Shown here: piece after piece, positions 7,762-16,034 of the stretch
How the letters are laid out: every line of letters begins with the position of its first letter
Position numbering within the stretch: the first letter of the stretch is position 1
Assembly: GCA_052066835.1 (NCBI GenBank)
Contig: JBQHRJ010000018.1
Length of the DNA stretch: 62,550 nucleotides
Reading direction: 5' to 3' (one strand)
Source: UBA2821 sp902763335
GTDB taxonomy: Bacteria > Bacillota > Clostridia > Lachnospirales > Lachnospiraceae
Notes under the pieces: generated by a model
Seen by the model: only the letters and a program-made list of their open reading frames with translations
What the model was told of the DNA's origin: nothing
Database searches by the model: none
Position numbers and translations under genes: made by a program

Positions 7762-7798
7762 AAAATATAACCTCCTTCGTAAAGTCACTATAAAATGT

Positions 7799-9046
7799 TT
7801 ATCCAAAATATCCATGAGGGTGAACTGTGTGTTCACTCTTTGCATCCAACGATGACAATGCCAAATCTTTATACATAAGACCTCTTTGTATGCTGTGATA
7901 TCCAAATCTTCTCCTGATATCATCAACCGCCATATCCACCTTCTTGCATTTCTCCCTGAAAATAACATTGCCAAACAAATCCAGCTGGTCATAATATCCT
8001 TCCGATACTAAATCAGCACCTCTGACACCAATGCTTCTTATAGGCTGTCTCCAGTTATAATTTCCCTTAAACAGTGCAAATGCAGTTTCAGCAATCTCAC
8101 CTGTGATATTCGTGGCATGGTCAATTTTTGTCTGCCTTGTAAATGAAAACAATTCATTATCTCTCACACTTATTTCCACAGTTCGGCACTGAAAGCCGTT
8201 TTCCCGAAGTCTGGCTGCAACACTTTCAGATAACATGTATATTACGATTTTCACATCTTCATCATTTACCAAATCCCTGAATGTGGTTGTACTATTGCCA
8301 ACGGACTTAATCGGTGCATGAGTATGTTCAAGCCTTACCGGGGAATCATCATATCCATTGGCAAAGCCCCAAAGAATACTTCCCATCTTGCCTAAATGAC
8401 TGTGCAAGAGCTTTTCATCAGCATTTGCAATATCACCTATAGTTTTGATTCCAAGATTTCTTAACTTCTTATCCGTACTCTTTCCCACATATAACAAATC
8501 AGATGCTGGAAGCTTCCAGGCTTTCTCCTTAAATTCATCTCTGTACATAGTGGTTATGGCATCCGGCTTCTTATAATCTGAACCAAGCTTTGCAAATATC
8601 TTATTAAATGACACTCCGATACTTACCGTTATCCCCAGTTCAGACTTCACACGCCTGCTGATATCTTCGGCAATCTTAAGTCCATCGCCTTTAAGTGTGG
8701 CACTGGCTGAAACATCAAGCCAGTTCTCATCAATTCCATAAGGCTCATACAAATCCGTATATTCACTATATATCTCATGAGCCATGCGGGAAAATCTCAG
8801 ATATAAATCCATTCTCGGTGGAACAAATACAATATCCGGACAAAGCTGCTTCGCCTGCCATAATGCCATGCCAGTTTTCACACCGAACTTCTTGGCTATG
8901 TAATTGGCAGTAAGAACTATTCCATGCCTTGCCTCCGGGTCACCACCCACTGCCAAGGGTTTCTGTCGCAGTTCAGGATGATGAAGCTGCTCCACGCTTG
9001 CATAGAAGCAATTACAGTCACTGTGGAGTATTGTACGCTCACTCAA
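7799..9046 (-). CDS. Y-family DNA polymerase (DinB/UmuC type)
   Basis: A 415-aa error-prone translesion polymerase. The first catalytic motif is HSDCNCFYASVEQ (about residues 8-20), the fingers follow (GGDPEARHGIVLTANYIAKKFGVKTGM), and the palm acidic motif is GIDENWLDVS (about 103-112). The little finger follows after residue 230. The start is a TTG with GAGGTG upstream; an ATTTGTCTCA repeat overlaps it. With the LexA-like gene and small proteins it forms a mutagenesis cassette probably repressed by the divergent S24 protein. It likely helps the element replicate over damage after transfer. Confidence 0.9.
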   Translation of the reverse strand: MSERTILHSDCNCFYASVEQLHHPELRQKPLAVGGDPEARHGIVLTANYIAKKFGVKTGMALWQAKQLCPDIVFVPPRMDLYLRFSRMAHEIYSEYTDLYEPYGIDENWLDVSASATLKGDGLKIAEDISRRVKSELGITVSIGVSFNKIFAKLGSDYKKPDAITTMYRDEFKEKAWKLPASDLLYVGKSTDKKLRNLGIKTIGDIANADEKLLHSHLGKMGSILWGFANGYDDSPVRLEHTHAPIKSVGNSTTTFRDLVNDEDVKIVIYMLSESVAARLRENGFQCRTVEISVRDNELFSFTRQTKIDHATNITGEIAETAFALFKGNYNWRQPIRSIGVRGADLVSEGYYDQLDLFGNVIFREKCKKVDMAVDDIRRRFGYHSIQRGLMYKDLALSSLDAKSEHTVHPHGYFG

Positions 9047-9287
9047 TTTGTCTCACCTCGATTCTGATAATTTTTACAGGGAAATGATATTTGTCTCACT
9101 GCTATTTGTCTCATTTCCTTGTACGGTGATTATAAATCCTTGTTTTTATGATTTCAATAGACAAGTTGGTCTACTAAATCATATTTTTTACGATTTTCCT
9201 TGATTTTATAATTGTGATAGATTATACTCTCTATATAGGAATGGAACACTTTTAGGACAAATATAAGAATACGGGAGGCGATTAACC
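9047..9287. promoter_or_regulatory. Divergent operator region of the SOS-type cassette
   Basis: ATTTGTCTCA occurs three times: 9046-9055, 9089-9098 and 9104-9113. An inverted repeat TAGACAAGTTGGTCTA is at 9158-9173. All share the core AGACAA/TTGTCT and are likely repressor half-sites. A rightward promoter for the S24 repressor is clear: TTGATT (9200-9205), 17 bases, TATACT (9223-9228). Confidence 0.6.
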
Positions 9288-10001
9288 ATGAAATCTATTC
9301 CAGAAATTTTATCTACATACAGAAAGAAAAATGGACTATTGCAGCAAGATTTAGCCAAATTACTGAATGAAAACGGAATACAAATCAACTACAAAAACAT
9401 ATCTAACTGGGAATGTGGAAAGAGCGAACCTAGTATTGAGATATTTTTAAATATCTGCCGGATACTTAAGGTTGAAGATATCTATTCGGAATTTTTTGGA
9501 TTCAATGAATTAGACAAGTATGGCAGACTGAATGCAAAAGGAAAAGAAAAGCTCGATGACTACGCTGAGCTTCTATTAGATAATGAAAAATATATAATAC
9601 CAAGCGAATCAAAGGTAATACCTTTTACCGGAAAACAAAGTATCCGACTCAAATCTTACTACACCCTGGTATCTGCCGGTGTTGGTAACTACTTAGCCGG
9701 AGACGATTATGAAGAATTAGATTTCCCTGCTGACTTAGTTCCGGAAGGAGCCGACTACACTCTTACCATTACCGGTGACAGTATGGAACCTGTTTATACA
9801 GATAAACAGAAGGTATTTGTCCACGCTCAGGATTACCTTAACAACGGAGAAATCGGAATATTTTCACTTGATGACAATGTATATATTAAGAAACTTCAGG
9901 ACGATAATAATGGACATTTCCTTATCTCACTCAATAAGAAATATGACCCAATCCCTATAAATGAAAACAGCAATTTTATGGTTCTTGGGAAAGTATTGTA
10001 G
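9288..10001 (+). CDS. Self-cleaving CI/LexA-like repressor (XRE HTH plus S24 peptidase)
   Basis: A 237-aa damage-responsive repressor. The HTH is at residues 5-60 (STYRKKNGLLQQDLAKLL... NISNWECGKSEPS). The C-terminal S24 domain has the Ala-Gly cleavage site in VSAGVG (about 129-131), the catalytic Ser in TGDSMEP (about 165) and the Lys in DNVYIKKL (about 201). RecA filaments should trigger its cleavage and switch on its targets. It is divergent from the polymerase cassette and faces the ATTTGTCTCA repeats. GGGAGG lies before the ATG. Confidence 0.9.
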   Translation: MKSIPEILSTYRKKNGLLQQDLAKLLNENGIQINYKNISNWECGKSEPSIEIFLNICRILKVEDIYSEFFGFNELDKYGRLNAKGKEKLDDYAELLLDNEKYIIPSESKVIPFTGKQSIRLKSYYTLVSAGVGNYLAGDDYEELDFPADLVPEGADYTLTITGDSMEPVYTDKQKVFVHAQDYLNNGEIGIFSLDDNVYIKKLQDDNNGHFLISLNKKYDPIPINENSNFMVLGKVL

Positions 10002-10109
10002 ACCTGCACTATTTTGACTTGGTGGTGTGATAATATTTGAATATAAATCAATACAGATAAATGAATTATTTCTACTTGTGCATATCAAGCTAACGAATGG
10101 AGGGTTTCT

Positions 10110-10301
10110 ATGAAAAACAAAGTCAAAGAACTTAGAAAATCAAAAGGAATAAAACAAGCCGACTTAGCTTATGCTGTAGGCAGCACAGTCAGAACTATCA
10201 GCCGTATCGAAACCGGGGAACGTGACGCTTCTCTTATATTGGCACTTAAGATAGCTAAGCAGCTTGAAAAGCCGGTGGAGGAAGTGTTTGAGGATGGGTG
10301 A
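10110..10301 (+). CDS. Small XRE regulator (YozG-like)
   Basis: A 63-aa protein that is only a Cro-type HTH (KVKELRKSKGIKQADLAYAVGSTVRTISRIETGERD). GGAGGG lies before the ATG. It follows the S24 repressor by 108 bases and may share its promoter. It likely acts as a second regulator of the accessory genes. Confidence 0.8.
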   Translation: MKNKVKELRKSKGIKQADLAYAVGSTVRTISRIETGERDASLILALKIAKQLEKPVEEVFEDG

Positions 10302-10368
10302 GAGTTAAAGCCTCTCTCCATTTTCTAGTTATTTAGGCTTATAAATCTGGCTCGTTCTATTTTCTTCA

Positions 10369-10827
10369 TTATATCGGATATTTTCTTTTTTCTATTCCTA
10401 TTTCCTTCCAATAGTGTTCAATCATGAGCTCACCACTGCTCAAAAAATTCATTTCTTCTTTAAAGGCATCAGAACTTGCTTCTCCAAGCAATTCTTCGAA
10501 AACAGTATACTCATCACTGTTCAATTTATCTCTCATTAGTCTTTTTAGCAAAGTATCATTGTCTTCCTGCATATATTCTACGCTTATTATTTCATCATTT
10601 ATTAGTGATTTAATATCACAGTAAGCCTTATATATTGTGTCATTCTTTTTAAGAGTTTTCTCGAGTATTGGCAGTACCAATTGTTCCTGATAATGCTTCT
10701 CATATACTTTATCAACAAGTGGATCAATGAGTAGTTCTCTAATATTATTGCGGTCTTCATCTGATGAAAACACATCATCATCATAACTAAGAATACATTT
10801 ACCATCTATATAGAATCTTGTTTCCAT
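10369..10827 (-). CDS. Hypothetical acidic helical protein
   Basis: A 152-aa protein rich in Asp and Glu with long helices (IRELLIDPLVDKVYEKHYQEQ, LLKRLMRDKLNSDEYTVFEELL). The ATG at 10827 is chosen over an upstream TTG because AGGAAAGGAAG gives correct spacing to it. I recognise no domain. It is not tightly linked to its neighbours and converges with the small XRE gene. Confidence 0.55.
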   Translation of the reverse strand: METRFYIDGKCILSYDDDVFSSDEDRNNIRELLIDPLVDKVYEKHYQEQLVLPILEKTLKKNDTIYKAYCDIKSLINDEIISVEYMQEDNDTLLKRLMRDKLNSDEYTVFEELLGEASSDAFKEEMNFLSSGELMIEHYWKEIGIEKRKYPI

Positions 10828-10968
10828 AATTGTCAACTTCCTTTCCTAAGTTATCCGAGTATTTTACATACACAATACAAGTATCTTATTCCAAACGCAT
10901 CTTCTGATATTCTGAATGTGAATTCTTGGCATATCCCCCCACCATCAACTCCGATTGTAATTTCAATT

Positions 10969-11493
10969 CTATTTATCGTAAAGTTTATCTACTTCAACTT
11001 CATACACTGATTTAGTATGAGCATCAAACAACACCCACTCCACCAAATCAAAGCTCTCAGAATTATCCATCAAAAATCTATTAACTGTACGTACAGCAAT
11101 CTTTGCTGCCAGTTCCACTGGGAAGCTATATACTCCTGTAGATATTGAAGGAAATGCAATAGTCCTAATTCCATTATCCATTGCTAACTTCATTGAATTA
11201 AAATAACAGCTTGCAAGAAGTTCCTCTTCCCTATGTCTGCCGCCATTCCAAATCGGACCCACAGTATGTATCACATAATCACATGGTAGATTATATGCTT
11301 TTGTAATCTTTGCCTGACCTGTCTCACAACCATGAAGATTTCTACACTCTGCTAGAAGTTCCGGTCCTGCTGCCCTGTGAATGGCACCATCAACTCCACC
11401 GCCTCCTAAAAGAGAGTTGTTTGCTGCATTTACGATTACCTGAACATCTGTAATTTTCGTAATATCACCTTTTACCGTCTTGATTAAATACAT
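10969..11493 (-). CDS. Macrodomain protein, O-acetyl-ADP-ribose deacetylase type
   Basis: A 174-aa stand-alone macrodomain: IVNAANNSLLGGGGVDGAIHRAAG (ADP-ribose binding), CDYVIHTVGPIW and AFPSISTGVYSFP. It is full length for the YmdB/MacroD class, which removes ADP-ribose from proteins or hydrolyses O-acetyl-ADP-ribose in the cytoplasm. It lies 19 bases after the deformylase-like gene, in a run of small stress or metabolic genes. Confidence 0.92.
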   Translation of the reverse strand: MYLIKTVKGDITKITDVQVIVNAANNSLLGGGGVDGAIHRAAGPELLAECRNLHGCETGQAKITKAYNLPCDYVIHTVGPIWNGGRHREEELLASCYFNSMKLAMDNGIRTIAFPSISTGVYSFPVELAAKIAVRTVNRFLMDNSESFDLVEWVLFDAHTKSVYEVEVDKLYDK

Positions 11494-11512
11494 TTTGCCA
11501 CCTGCCTGATTC

Positions 11513-11923
11513 TTATATTACTATTCCATTGCAATGGTCAATCTCATGCTGAATAATCTGTGCTGTCCATCCTGAATACTTTCCATGCTGCTTCTTAAAA
11601 TTCTGATCAAGGTAATCCACTTCAATTTCCTGATATCTCGTGCATGGTCTTACACCTTTCAGAGAAAGACATCCTTCCTCAGTCTGATACGCCCCCGATT
11701 TCTTTGTAATTATCGGATTTATCATTGCAAATTGAAATGGTCCGGCTGCTACTACAATGATATTCTTTTTTTCTCCAATCATATTGGCAGCCATACCAAC
11801 ACAGTGCTCTAAATTTGCCCTAAGTGTATCAAGCAAATCAGTCACAATCTGTTTATCTGCCTCTGTTGCATCCACTGACTTCTGTGCCAGAAACAACGGA
11901 TCATGTATTATCTTCTTTACCAT
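11513..11923 (-). CDS. Peptide deformylase-like protein, variant
   Basis: A 136-aa deformylase-family protein. It keeps the metal motifs EEGCLSL (motif 2, Cys ligand) and QHEIDH (motif 3, two His ligands and the catalytic Glu). Motif 1 is changed from the usual GxGLAAPQ to VGMAANMIG, so the conserved Gln is missing. This is a known minor clostridial variant whose substrate may not be formyl-methionine. The ATG at 11923 overlaps the ArsC-like stop as TAATG, with GAAGGG upstream, so translation is coupled. Confidence 0.75.
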   Translation of the reverse strand: MVKKIIHDPLFLAQKSVDATEADKQIVTDLLDTLRANLEHCVGMAANMIGEKKNIIVVAAGPFQFAMINPIITKKSGAYQTEEGCLSLKGVRPCTRYQEIEVDYLDQNFKKQHGKYSGWTAQIIQHEIDHCNGIVI

Positions 11924-12264
11924 TAATTCCATCCCTTCCATACATCAGGCTGATATCCAAGTGTAGACTGCTTTCCATTTCTTACTACTGGTGTTTTAAT
12001 TACCTGTGGATTCTCAAGTACCTTTTCCAGTTTATCTTCATCTGCAATATACTTAATAAGAGCAAGTGTATCCTGGTCTTTACCTTGCCAGTTAATCATA
12101 TTTTCCAGACCACCATTAGCCTGCGCAACAGAAATAAACTCTCCTTTGCTCATGCCCTTTTCTTTCATATCAATGAACTGATACTTTATGCCTCGCTCCA
12201 TGAAAAAACGCTCTGCTTTCCTTGTATCATTACATTTCTTTGTTCCAAATATCTGTATATTCAT
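11923..12264 (-). CDS. ArsC/Spx-family thioredoxin-fold protein
   Basis: A 113-aa protein with the ArsC family fold: IQIFGTKKCNDTRKAERFF at the start (single Cys, no CxxC partner) and ENPQVIKTPVVRNG (the Arg-Pro-like cis turn here reads KTPVV). Such proteins are arsenate reductases using a Cys, or Spx-like regulators. The lack of other ars genes nearby makes an arsenic role unproven. It is coupled to the deformylase-like gene by TAATG. Confidence 0.75.
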   Translation of the reverse strand: MNIQIFGTKKCNDTRKAERFFMERGIKYQFIDMKEKGMSKGEFISVAQANGGLENMINWQGKDQDTLALIKYIADEDKLEKVLENPQVIKTPVVRNGKQSTLGYQPDVWKGWN

Positions 12265-12265
12265 A

Positions 12266-12484
12266 TCAATATTCCTTTGTTATTTCTTCATTTATTCCAT
12301 ACATGGTCTTAAATTTTTCAAGATCTGACGGGCTCTTTATCAGCATTACCTCTTCTATCTTCCCTGTATGGATATCTTTAAAACCTGCAACCTGTTCACC
12401 ATTACAGATACTTGCTTTGATTACCGGTTTCTTATTTTCCGTATCATAAGACTGTGTTACTATTTTCTTTTTAAACAGTCCCAT
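12266..12484 (-). CDS. Small protein of unknown function
   Basis: A 72-aa protein (MGLFKKKIVTQSYD, NGEQVAGFKDIHTGKIEEVMLI). The ATG at 12484 is 8 bases after AAGG; its start overlaps the end of the DUF188 gene by 14 bases. It sits 1 base before the ArsC-like gene, so it belongs to the same operon. I recognise no domain. Confidence 0.55.
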   Translation of the reverse strand: MGLFKKKIVTQSYDTENKKPVIKASICNGEQVAGFKDIHTGKIEEVMLIKSPSDLEKFKTMYGINEEITKEY

Positions 12485-12944
12485 CATGTCCACCTTCTTT
12501 CGCCTGCACCATCAATACAAGCTTTTCAAATGACTGTTCAAAGCGTTTATCATCTTCTTCCGTCCGCTTTTTCGGTCCCTTAATATGATTCTTGTGAGAA
12601 CCTCGTCTTGCTTTCTTATTAAGGTGCCTCTCCATTAACATCTGGTCAATATTTTCATTCGTATACCACTTACCGGATTGATGAATTGCATACGCTCCTT
12701 TGCCAAGAGCCATAGCTGCAACTCCATAATCCTGAGATACAACAACATCATCCTTATGACAAATGCTAATCAACTTATAATCTACTGCATCCGCTCCTGC
12801 TCCAACCACTATCACATCACTGTAATCTGAATATAACACATGGTTTGTGTCACATAGTAACGTAACTGGAATATTGTATTTTTCTGCGATTGACTCAACA
12901 ATGTCCACTACAGGACATGCATCTGCATCTACAAATATCTGCAT
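12471..12944 (-). CDS. DUF188 (YaiI/YqxD) family protein
   Basis: A 157-aa protein with the family marks: QIFVDADACPVVDIVES at the start, VVVGAGADAVDYKLIS, VVSQDYGVAAMALGKGAYAIHQSGKWYTNENIDQML, and the basic tail RGSHKNHIKGPKKRTEEDD. The fold is PIN-like and it is thought to be a nuclease, but the activity is not established. The ATG at 12944 has GGAGAGG upstream; the longer frame runs into the next gene. Confidence 0.88.
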   Translation of the reverse strand: MQIFVDADACPVVDIVESIAEKYNIPVTLLCDTNHVLYSDYSDVIVVGAGADAVDYKLISICHKDDVVVSQDYGVAAMALGKGAYAIHQSGKWYTNENIDQMLMERHLNKKARRGSHKNHIKGPKKRTEEDDKRFEQSFEKLVLMVQAKEGGHDGTV

Positions 12945-13162
12945 TATTGCCTCTCCATTTCTCTTTGAATCCATGTCATAATTACGTCCACAAGATAATC
13001 CTGCTGCACATGACTCAACTCCTTGCCAGGTTGCATCTTATGCCACTTCCGTATGCATTCCCTAAAACAGGTTGCAGTCGCATGTTGAGCAATAAATGCC
13101 AGATGATTTACGCTCCCGCTCCGGTCCGCGCAAAACCGATGTCCACCGGACAATATTAACAT
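12944..13162 (-). pseudogene. DUF4186 family protein, N-terminally truncated
   Basis: About 60 residues match the C-terminal half of DUF4186: HLAFIAQHATATCFRECIRKWHKM, GKELSHVQQDYLVDVIMTWI. Family members are about 110-120 aa and start with a conserved region (FHL.. and a GHPVFIAQHA lead-in) that is absent here. The upstream bases (13163-13331) give no continuation, so this looks like a broken gene remnant. Its stop codon region overlaps the DUF188 start by one base. It may still be translated. Confidence 0.6.
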
Positions 13163-13331
13163 AAACTGAATTTATGTTCCAGATTATGGAATATTTCAAT
13201 GCTGGTAGAAAATGTATTCAAATTGAAAGAACATGTGTATCTCAGTGTTCTTACTATTTTACATTGCTCAATCAATACGCAAACCTTCTTTACCAGTTCT
13301 ATATTCAATCAACTTGATAACCTGAGCATCG

Positions 13332-13982
13332 TTATGTATAACGTACTTTATTATAATAATTTGAAAAATAGTCTGGACTAAGCTCTATATAATCTTCTAA
13401 ATATTGAACATCTAAATATCCTTCCGCAAATTCAGGACTTATAACATAATCAATATCCATATCCGAACTTTCCCATTTACCAATAATACATATTTGTGAA
13501 CCTTCTTTTCCCAAATATGTTTCTCCGGTCTTTAGAATATAATAATTATCATCTTGAGGTAAAACGAATTCAATTGATAGAATTGGTCTACGCAATTGGT
13601 AATCACAATTAACATTTCTCAATACTGCCGACCAGGGTATATAATACATATCCATTAATTTTCTAATCATCACTCCTGACTGAAGAAATGTTAAATAGCC
13701 TTCACTATTACTGTTATTTATGACTGTATTTTTATTACCATCTTCATATCCTAAAAGTGCACTAACAATTTTATCCGTGAGATATTTATATTTCGAATTT
13801 ACTAATTCATTACTTTCTTCTATGTAGTTTTCTTCATAATCGTCATATTCCTCATCACTCATGCATACTGAGAAACAAACCTTGTTATCACAATCGGCAC
13901 AGTCATATTTTATTTTGTGATAATTTAAATATTCTATAAACAATCTCGCCTTTTCTTTGTCAACTACAAACATTTTATTCAT
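13332..13982 (-). CDS. Unknown protein, last gene of the BREX operon
   Basis: A 216-aa acidic protein with a Cys-containing N-terminal part (CADCDNKVCFSVCMSDEEYDDYEE) and a beta-rich C-terminal half. It follows the PH-like-domain gene by 23 bases on the same strand, so it is probably co-transcribed with the BREX genes. I recognise no family. Four Cys within about 15 residues (near 27-40) could bind a metal or an Fe-S cluster, which would fit the sulfur theme of the operon, but this is inference. Confidence 0.55.
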   Translation of the reverse strand: MNKMFVVDKEKARLFIEYLNYHKIKYDCADCDNKVCFSVCMSDEEYDDYEENYIEESNELVNSKYKYLTDKIVSALLGYEDGNKNTVINNSNSEGYLTFLQSGVMIRKLMDMYYIPWSAVLRNVNCDYQLRRPILSIEFVLPQDDNYYILKTGETYLGKEGSQICIIGKWESSDMDIDYVISPEFAEGYLDVQYLEDYIELSPDYFSNYYNKVRYT

Positions 13983-14005
13983 ATTTGTTCCTCCATCTGT
14001 CTAAA

Positions 14006-14686
14006 CTAATGCAACATCTCAAATAATTCGTATAATTGGGCGGCATCATCCGTCATTAACAAATATGTCTTCGAACCATATTGTATTTCAAAACCATCTG
14101 GATACGGCATTATCGCCGATATCGAAGTATGTCGCTTGTCAAATCCTTTGGTCTTCTCAACAAATATTGTTCTTTTACTTGTCACATACAACATTCCTGT
14201 GTAAGCACTTCTCTCCTCGTGTTCTCCCACCTCTTTTTTCCAAGAAACTCCACTTCCCCATCTATCACCCTTAAATAATCCAGGCATAGATGCTCCAATG
14301 GATTTTCGCAGATAATCTTTTACAACTTTTCTATCAATCAACTGCACCTTACTATAAAAATAACACCTTTCACCCGGCTGCAAATATATATCATCCGTAT
14401 AAATTTCCGGAAACTTTTCATGCAAAGAAGATATTTCTGTAGGTGTACTCTCGAATATATCATCAAATGAACTATTTAAACCTTTGTTGCATTTTTTATG
14501 TACACCACTTCCTGTAGGTTTCTTATTCGCATAATAATCCTTTTCTTTCTCTTCCATTGCTCTCTGCCTACTTTCCTCGCGTTGCTGAGCAGCTCGTTCC
14601 GGAATCGGATTACTTTCACTCTGTTTTGGACGAATAGAAGCCAATTCATCCATTAAATCATCATATTCTGAATTATCATTCGTCAC
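14006..14686 (-). CDS. Unknown protein with a C-terminal PH-like domain
   Basis: A 226-aa protein. Residues 1-85 are polar and probably disordered (PIPERAAQQREESRQRAMEEKEKDYY). The second half resembles bacterial PH/YokE-like domains: PGERCYFYSKVQLIDRK near 100, then GMLYVTSKRTIFVEK and ISAIMPYPDGFEIQYGSKTYLLM. It starts 15 bases after the cysteine desulfurase stop and precedes the 216-aa gene, so it looks like an accessory gene of the BREX operon. The role is unknown. Confidence 0.55.
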   Translation of the reverse strand: MTNDNSEYDDLMDELASIRPKQSESNPIPERAAQQREESRQRAMEEKEKDYYANKKPTGSGVHKKCNKGLNSSFDDIFESTPTEISSLHEKFPEIYTDDIYLQPGERCYFYSKVQLIDRKVVKDYLRKSIGASMPGLFKGDRWGSGVSWKKEVGEHEERSAYTGMLYVTSKRTIFVEKTKGFDKRHTSISAIMPYPDGFEIQYGSKTYLLMTDDAAQLYELFEMLH

Positions 14687-14701
14687 AAAAACACCTACTT
14701 T

Positions 14702-15832
14702 CTATAAACTATACACTATATCAGACAATTCCTGCGCCATAATTTCTATATCTTCTATCGAATTATCCATACCAAGACTAATTCTTATTGTTCCCCGTGC
14801 ATATTTCTTAGGAACATCTATAGCTCTTATAACATGTGAAATTTGAGTATTCACAGAATCACATGCAGACCCAGTCGCTACTTCTATTCCTTTTAAATCT
14901 AATCTATGCAATAGTACTTCTCCATCCAAATCTGCTATTGATAATGATATATTTCCTGGGTTCTTATTTGTCGAACCATTTACAATAAAATCAATGTTAT
15001 TTTTTTTCAACTTATCCAAAAACAATCTCTCTAATGAAAAAAGATATTTACTGTTCATTTCTATGCTCGACACATTTTCCTTCAAAGCTTCTGCCATACC
15101 AACGATATTTGCCACATTTTCTGTTCCTGCTCTTTTTCCTGACTCTTGGCTTCCCCCAGTAATTAGGGAATGTATTTCAACATCGTTTTTTACATACAAA
15201 AAACCTACCCCTTTGGGTCCATTAAATTTATGTGCTGAAGCCGACAACATATCAATATCTAATTCTTTAACATCAATTTCAATATGACCTACTGCTTGAA
15301 CAGCATCCGTATGAAATATAGCACCATACTTATGAGCCACTAAAGCAAGTTCTTTTACATTTTGGATTGTACCAATTTCATTATTAGCAAACATAATGGA
15401 CACAAGTGCAATATCATTTCCCATCTCTTTTTCAAGTGTGTCCGTCCTAACCAAGCCATCCTTACCAACAGGCAAGTAGATAACCTCAAAGCCCAGTTTT
15501 TCCATCACCTTGCATGAATTTAATATTGCATGATGTTCAATGCAACTTGTGATAATCTTTTTTCTACAAGTATCACTTGAGAACAAAACATTTTTAATTG
15601 CCCAATTGTCTGACTCTGTTCCTCCGGATGTAAATAAAATCTCATTTGGAAAAGAACCTATTGCAGTTGCTATCGTTTCTCTTGCACCTGCAATAGCCTT
15701 TCTGGGCACTCGTGCCGAAGAATATAATGTCGATGGGTTCTTATAACTATCCTGCAAATATGGCATCATAACAGCTAATGCTTTATCCGATAATTTAGTT
15801 GTAGCAGCGTGATCAGCATATATCTTTTTCAT
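14702..15832 (-). CDS. Cysteine desulfurase (NifS/IscS type)
   Basis: A 376-aa PLP enzyme that takes sulfur from cysteine as a persulfide. Motifs are clear: YADHAATT at the N-terminus, LFTSGGTESDN (about 70-80), HTDAVQAVGH, the PLP lysine in SAHKFNGPKGVG (about 201), and the active-site loop GSACDS with the catalytic Cys (about 322). It lies in the BREX operon just after the CxxC protein, with the ATG inside TAATATG, so it is translationally coupled. It could play the part DndA plays in phosphorothioation systems, feeding sulfur to BrxP. Confidence 0.92.
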   Translation of the reverse strand: MKKIYADHAATTKLSDKALAVMMPYLQDSYKNPSTLYSSARVPRKAIAGARETIATAIGSFPNEILFTSGGTESDNWAIKNVLFSSDTCRKKIITSCIEHHAILNSCKVMEKLGFEVIYLPVGKDGLVRTDTLEKEMGNDIALVSIMFANNEIGTIQNVKELALVAHKYGAIFHTDAVQAVGHIEIDVKELDIDMLSASAHKFNGPKGVGFLYVKNDVEIHSLITGGSQESGKRAGTENVANIVGMAEALKENVSSIEMNSKYLFSLERLFLDKLKKNNIDFIVNGSTNKNPGNISLSIADLDGEVLLHRLDLKGIEVATGSACDSVNTQISHVIRAIDVPKKYARGTIRISLGMDNSIEDIEIMAQELSDIVYSL

Positions 15833-15833
15833 A

Positions 15834-16034
15834 TTACTCAAATAACATACATCCTTGCTCTTTAAATTCTTCTATCTTATCCATAATATCTTGCTCAGTA
15901 ACTCCAAGGTACTCTGCCAGACATCCAATACAATAATAAGATTCTATTTTTTCGCCTAACAATTTTTGATTTATACCAATTGCATCCTTTGACAAATTCT
16001 CGCTACCGCAAGATATACAATCTTTTTTCATCAT
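15834..16034 (-). CDS. 66-aa two-CxxC protein, possible sulfur carrier or metal-binding partner
   Basis: A small acidic protein with CISCG near residue 5 and YCIGC near residue 35, plus a third Cys near the end (EQGCMLFE). It could bind zinc or an Fe-S cluster. It overlaps the brxL stop by 4 bases (ATGA) and directly precedes the cysteine desulfurase, so the three are translated together. It could hand sulfur or a cluster between the desulfurase and BrxP; that is inference. Confidence 0.65.
   Translation of the reverse strand: MMKKDCISCGSENLSKDAIGINQKLLGEKIESYYCIGCLAEYLGVTEQDIMDKIEEFKEQGCMLFE

Noticed and set aside
11923..12264. An arsenic resistance locus
   Set aside because: Only an ArsC-fold gene with one Cys is present; no arsR, arsB or acr3 lies nearby.
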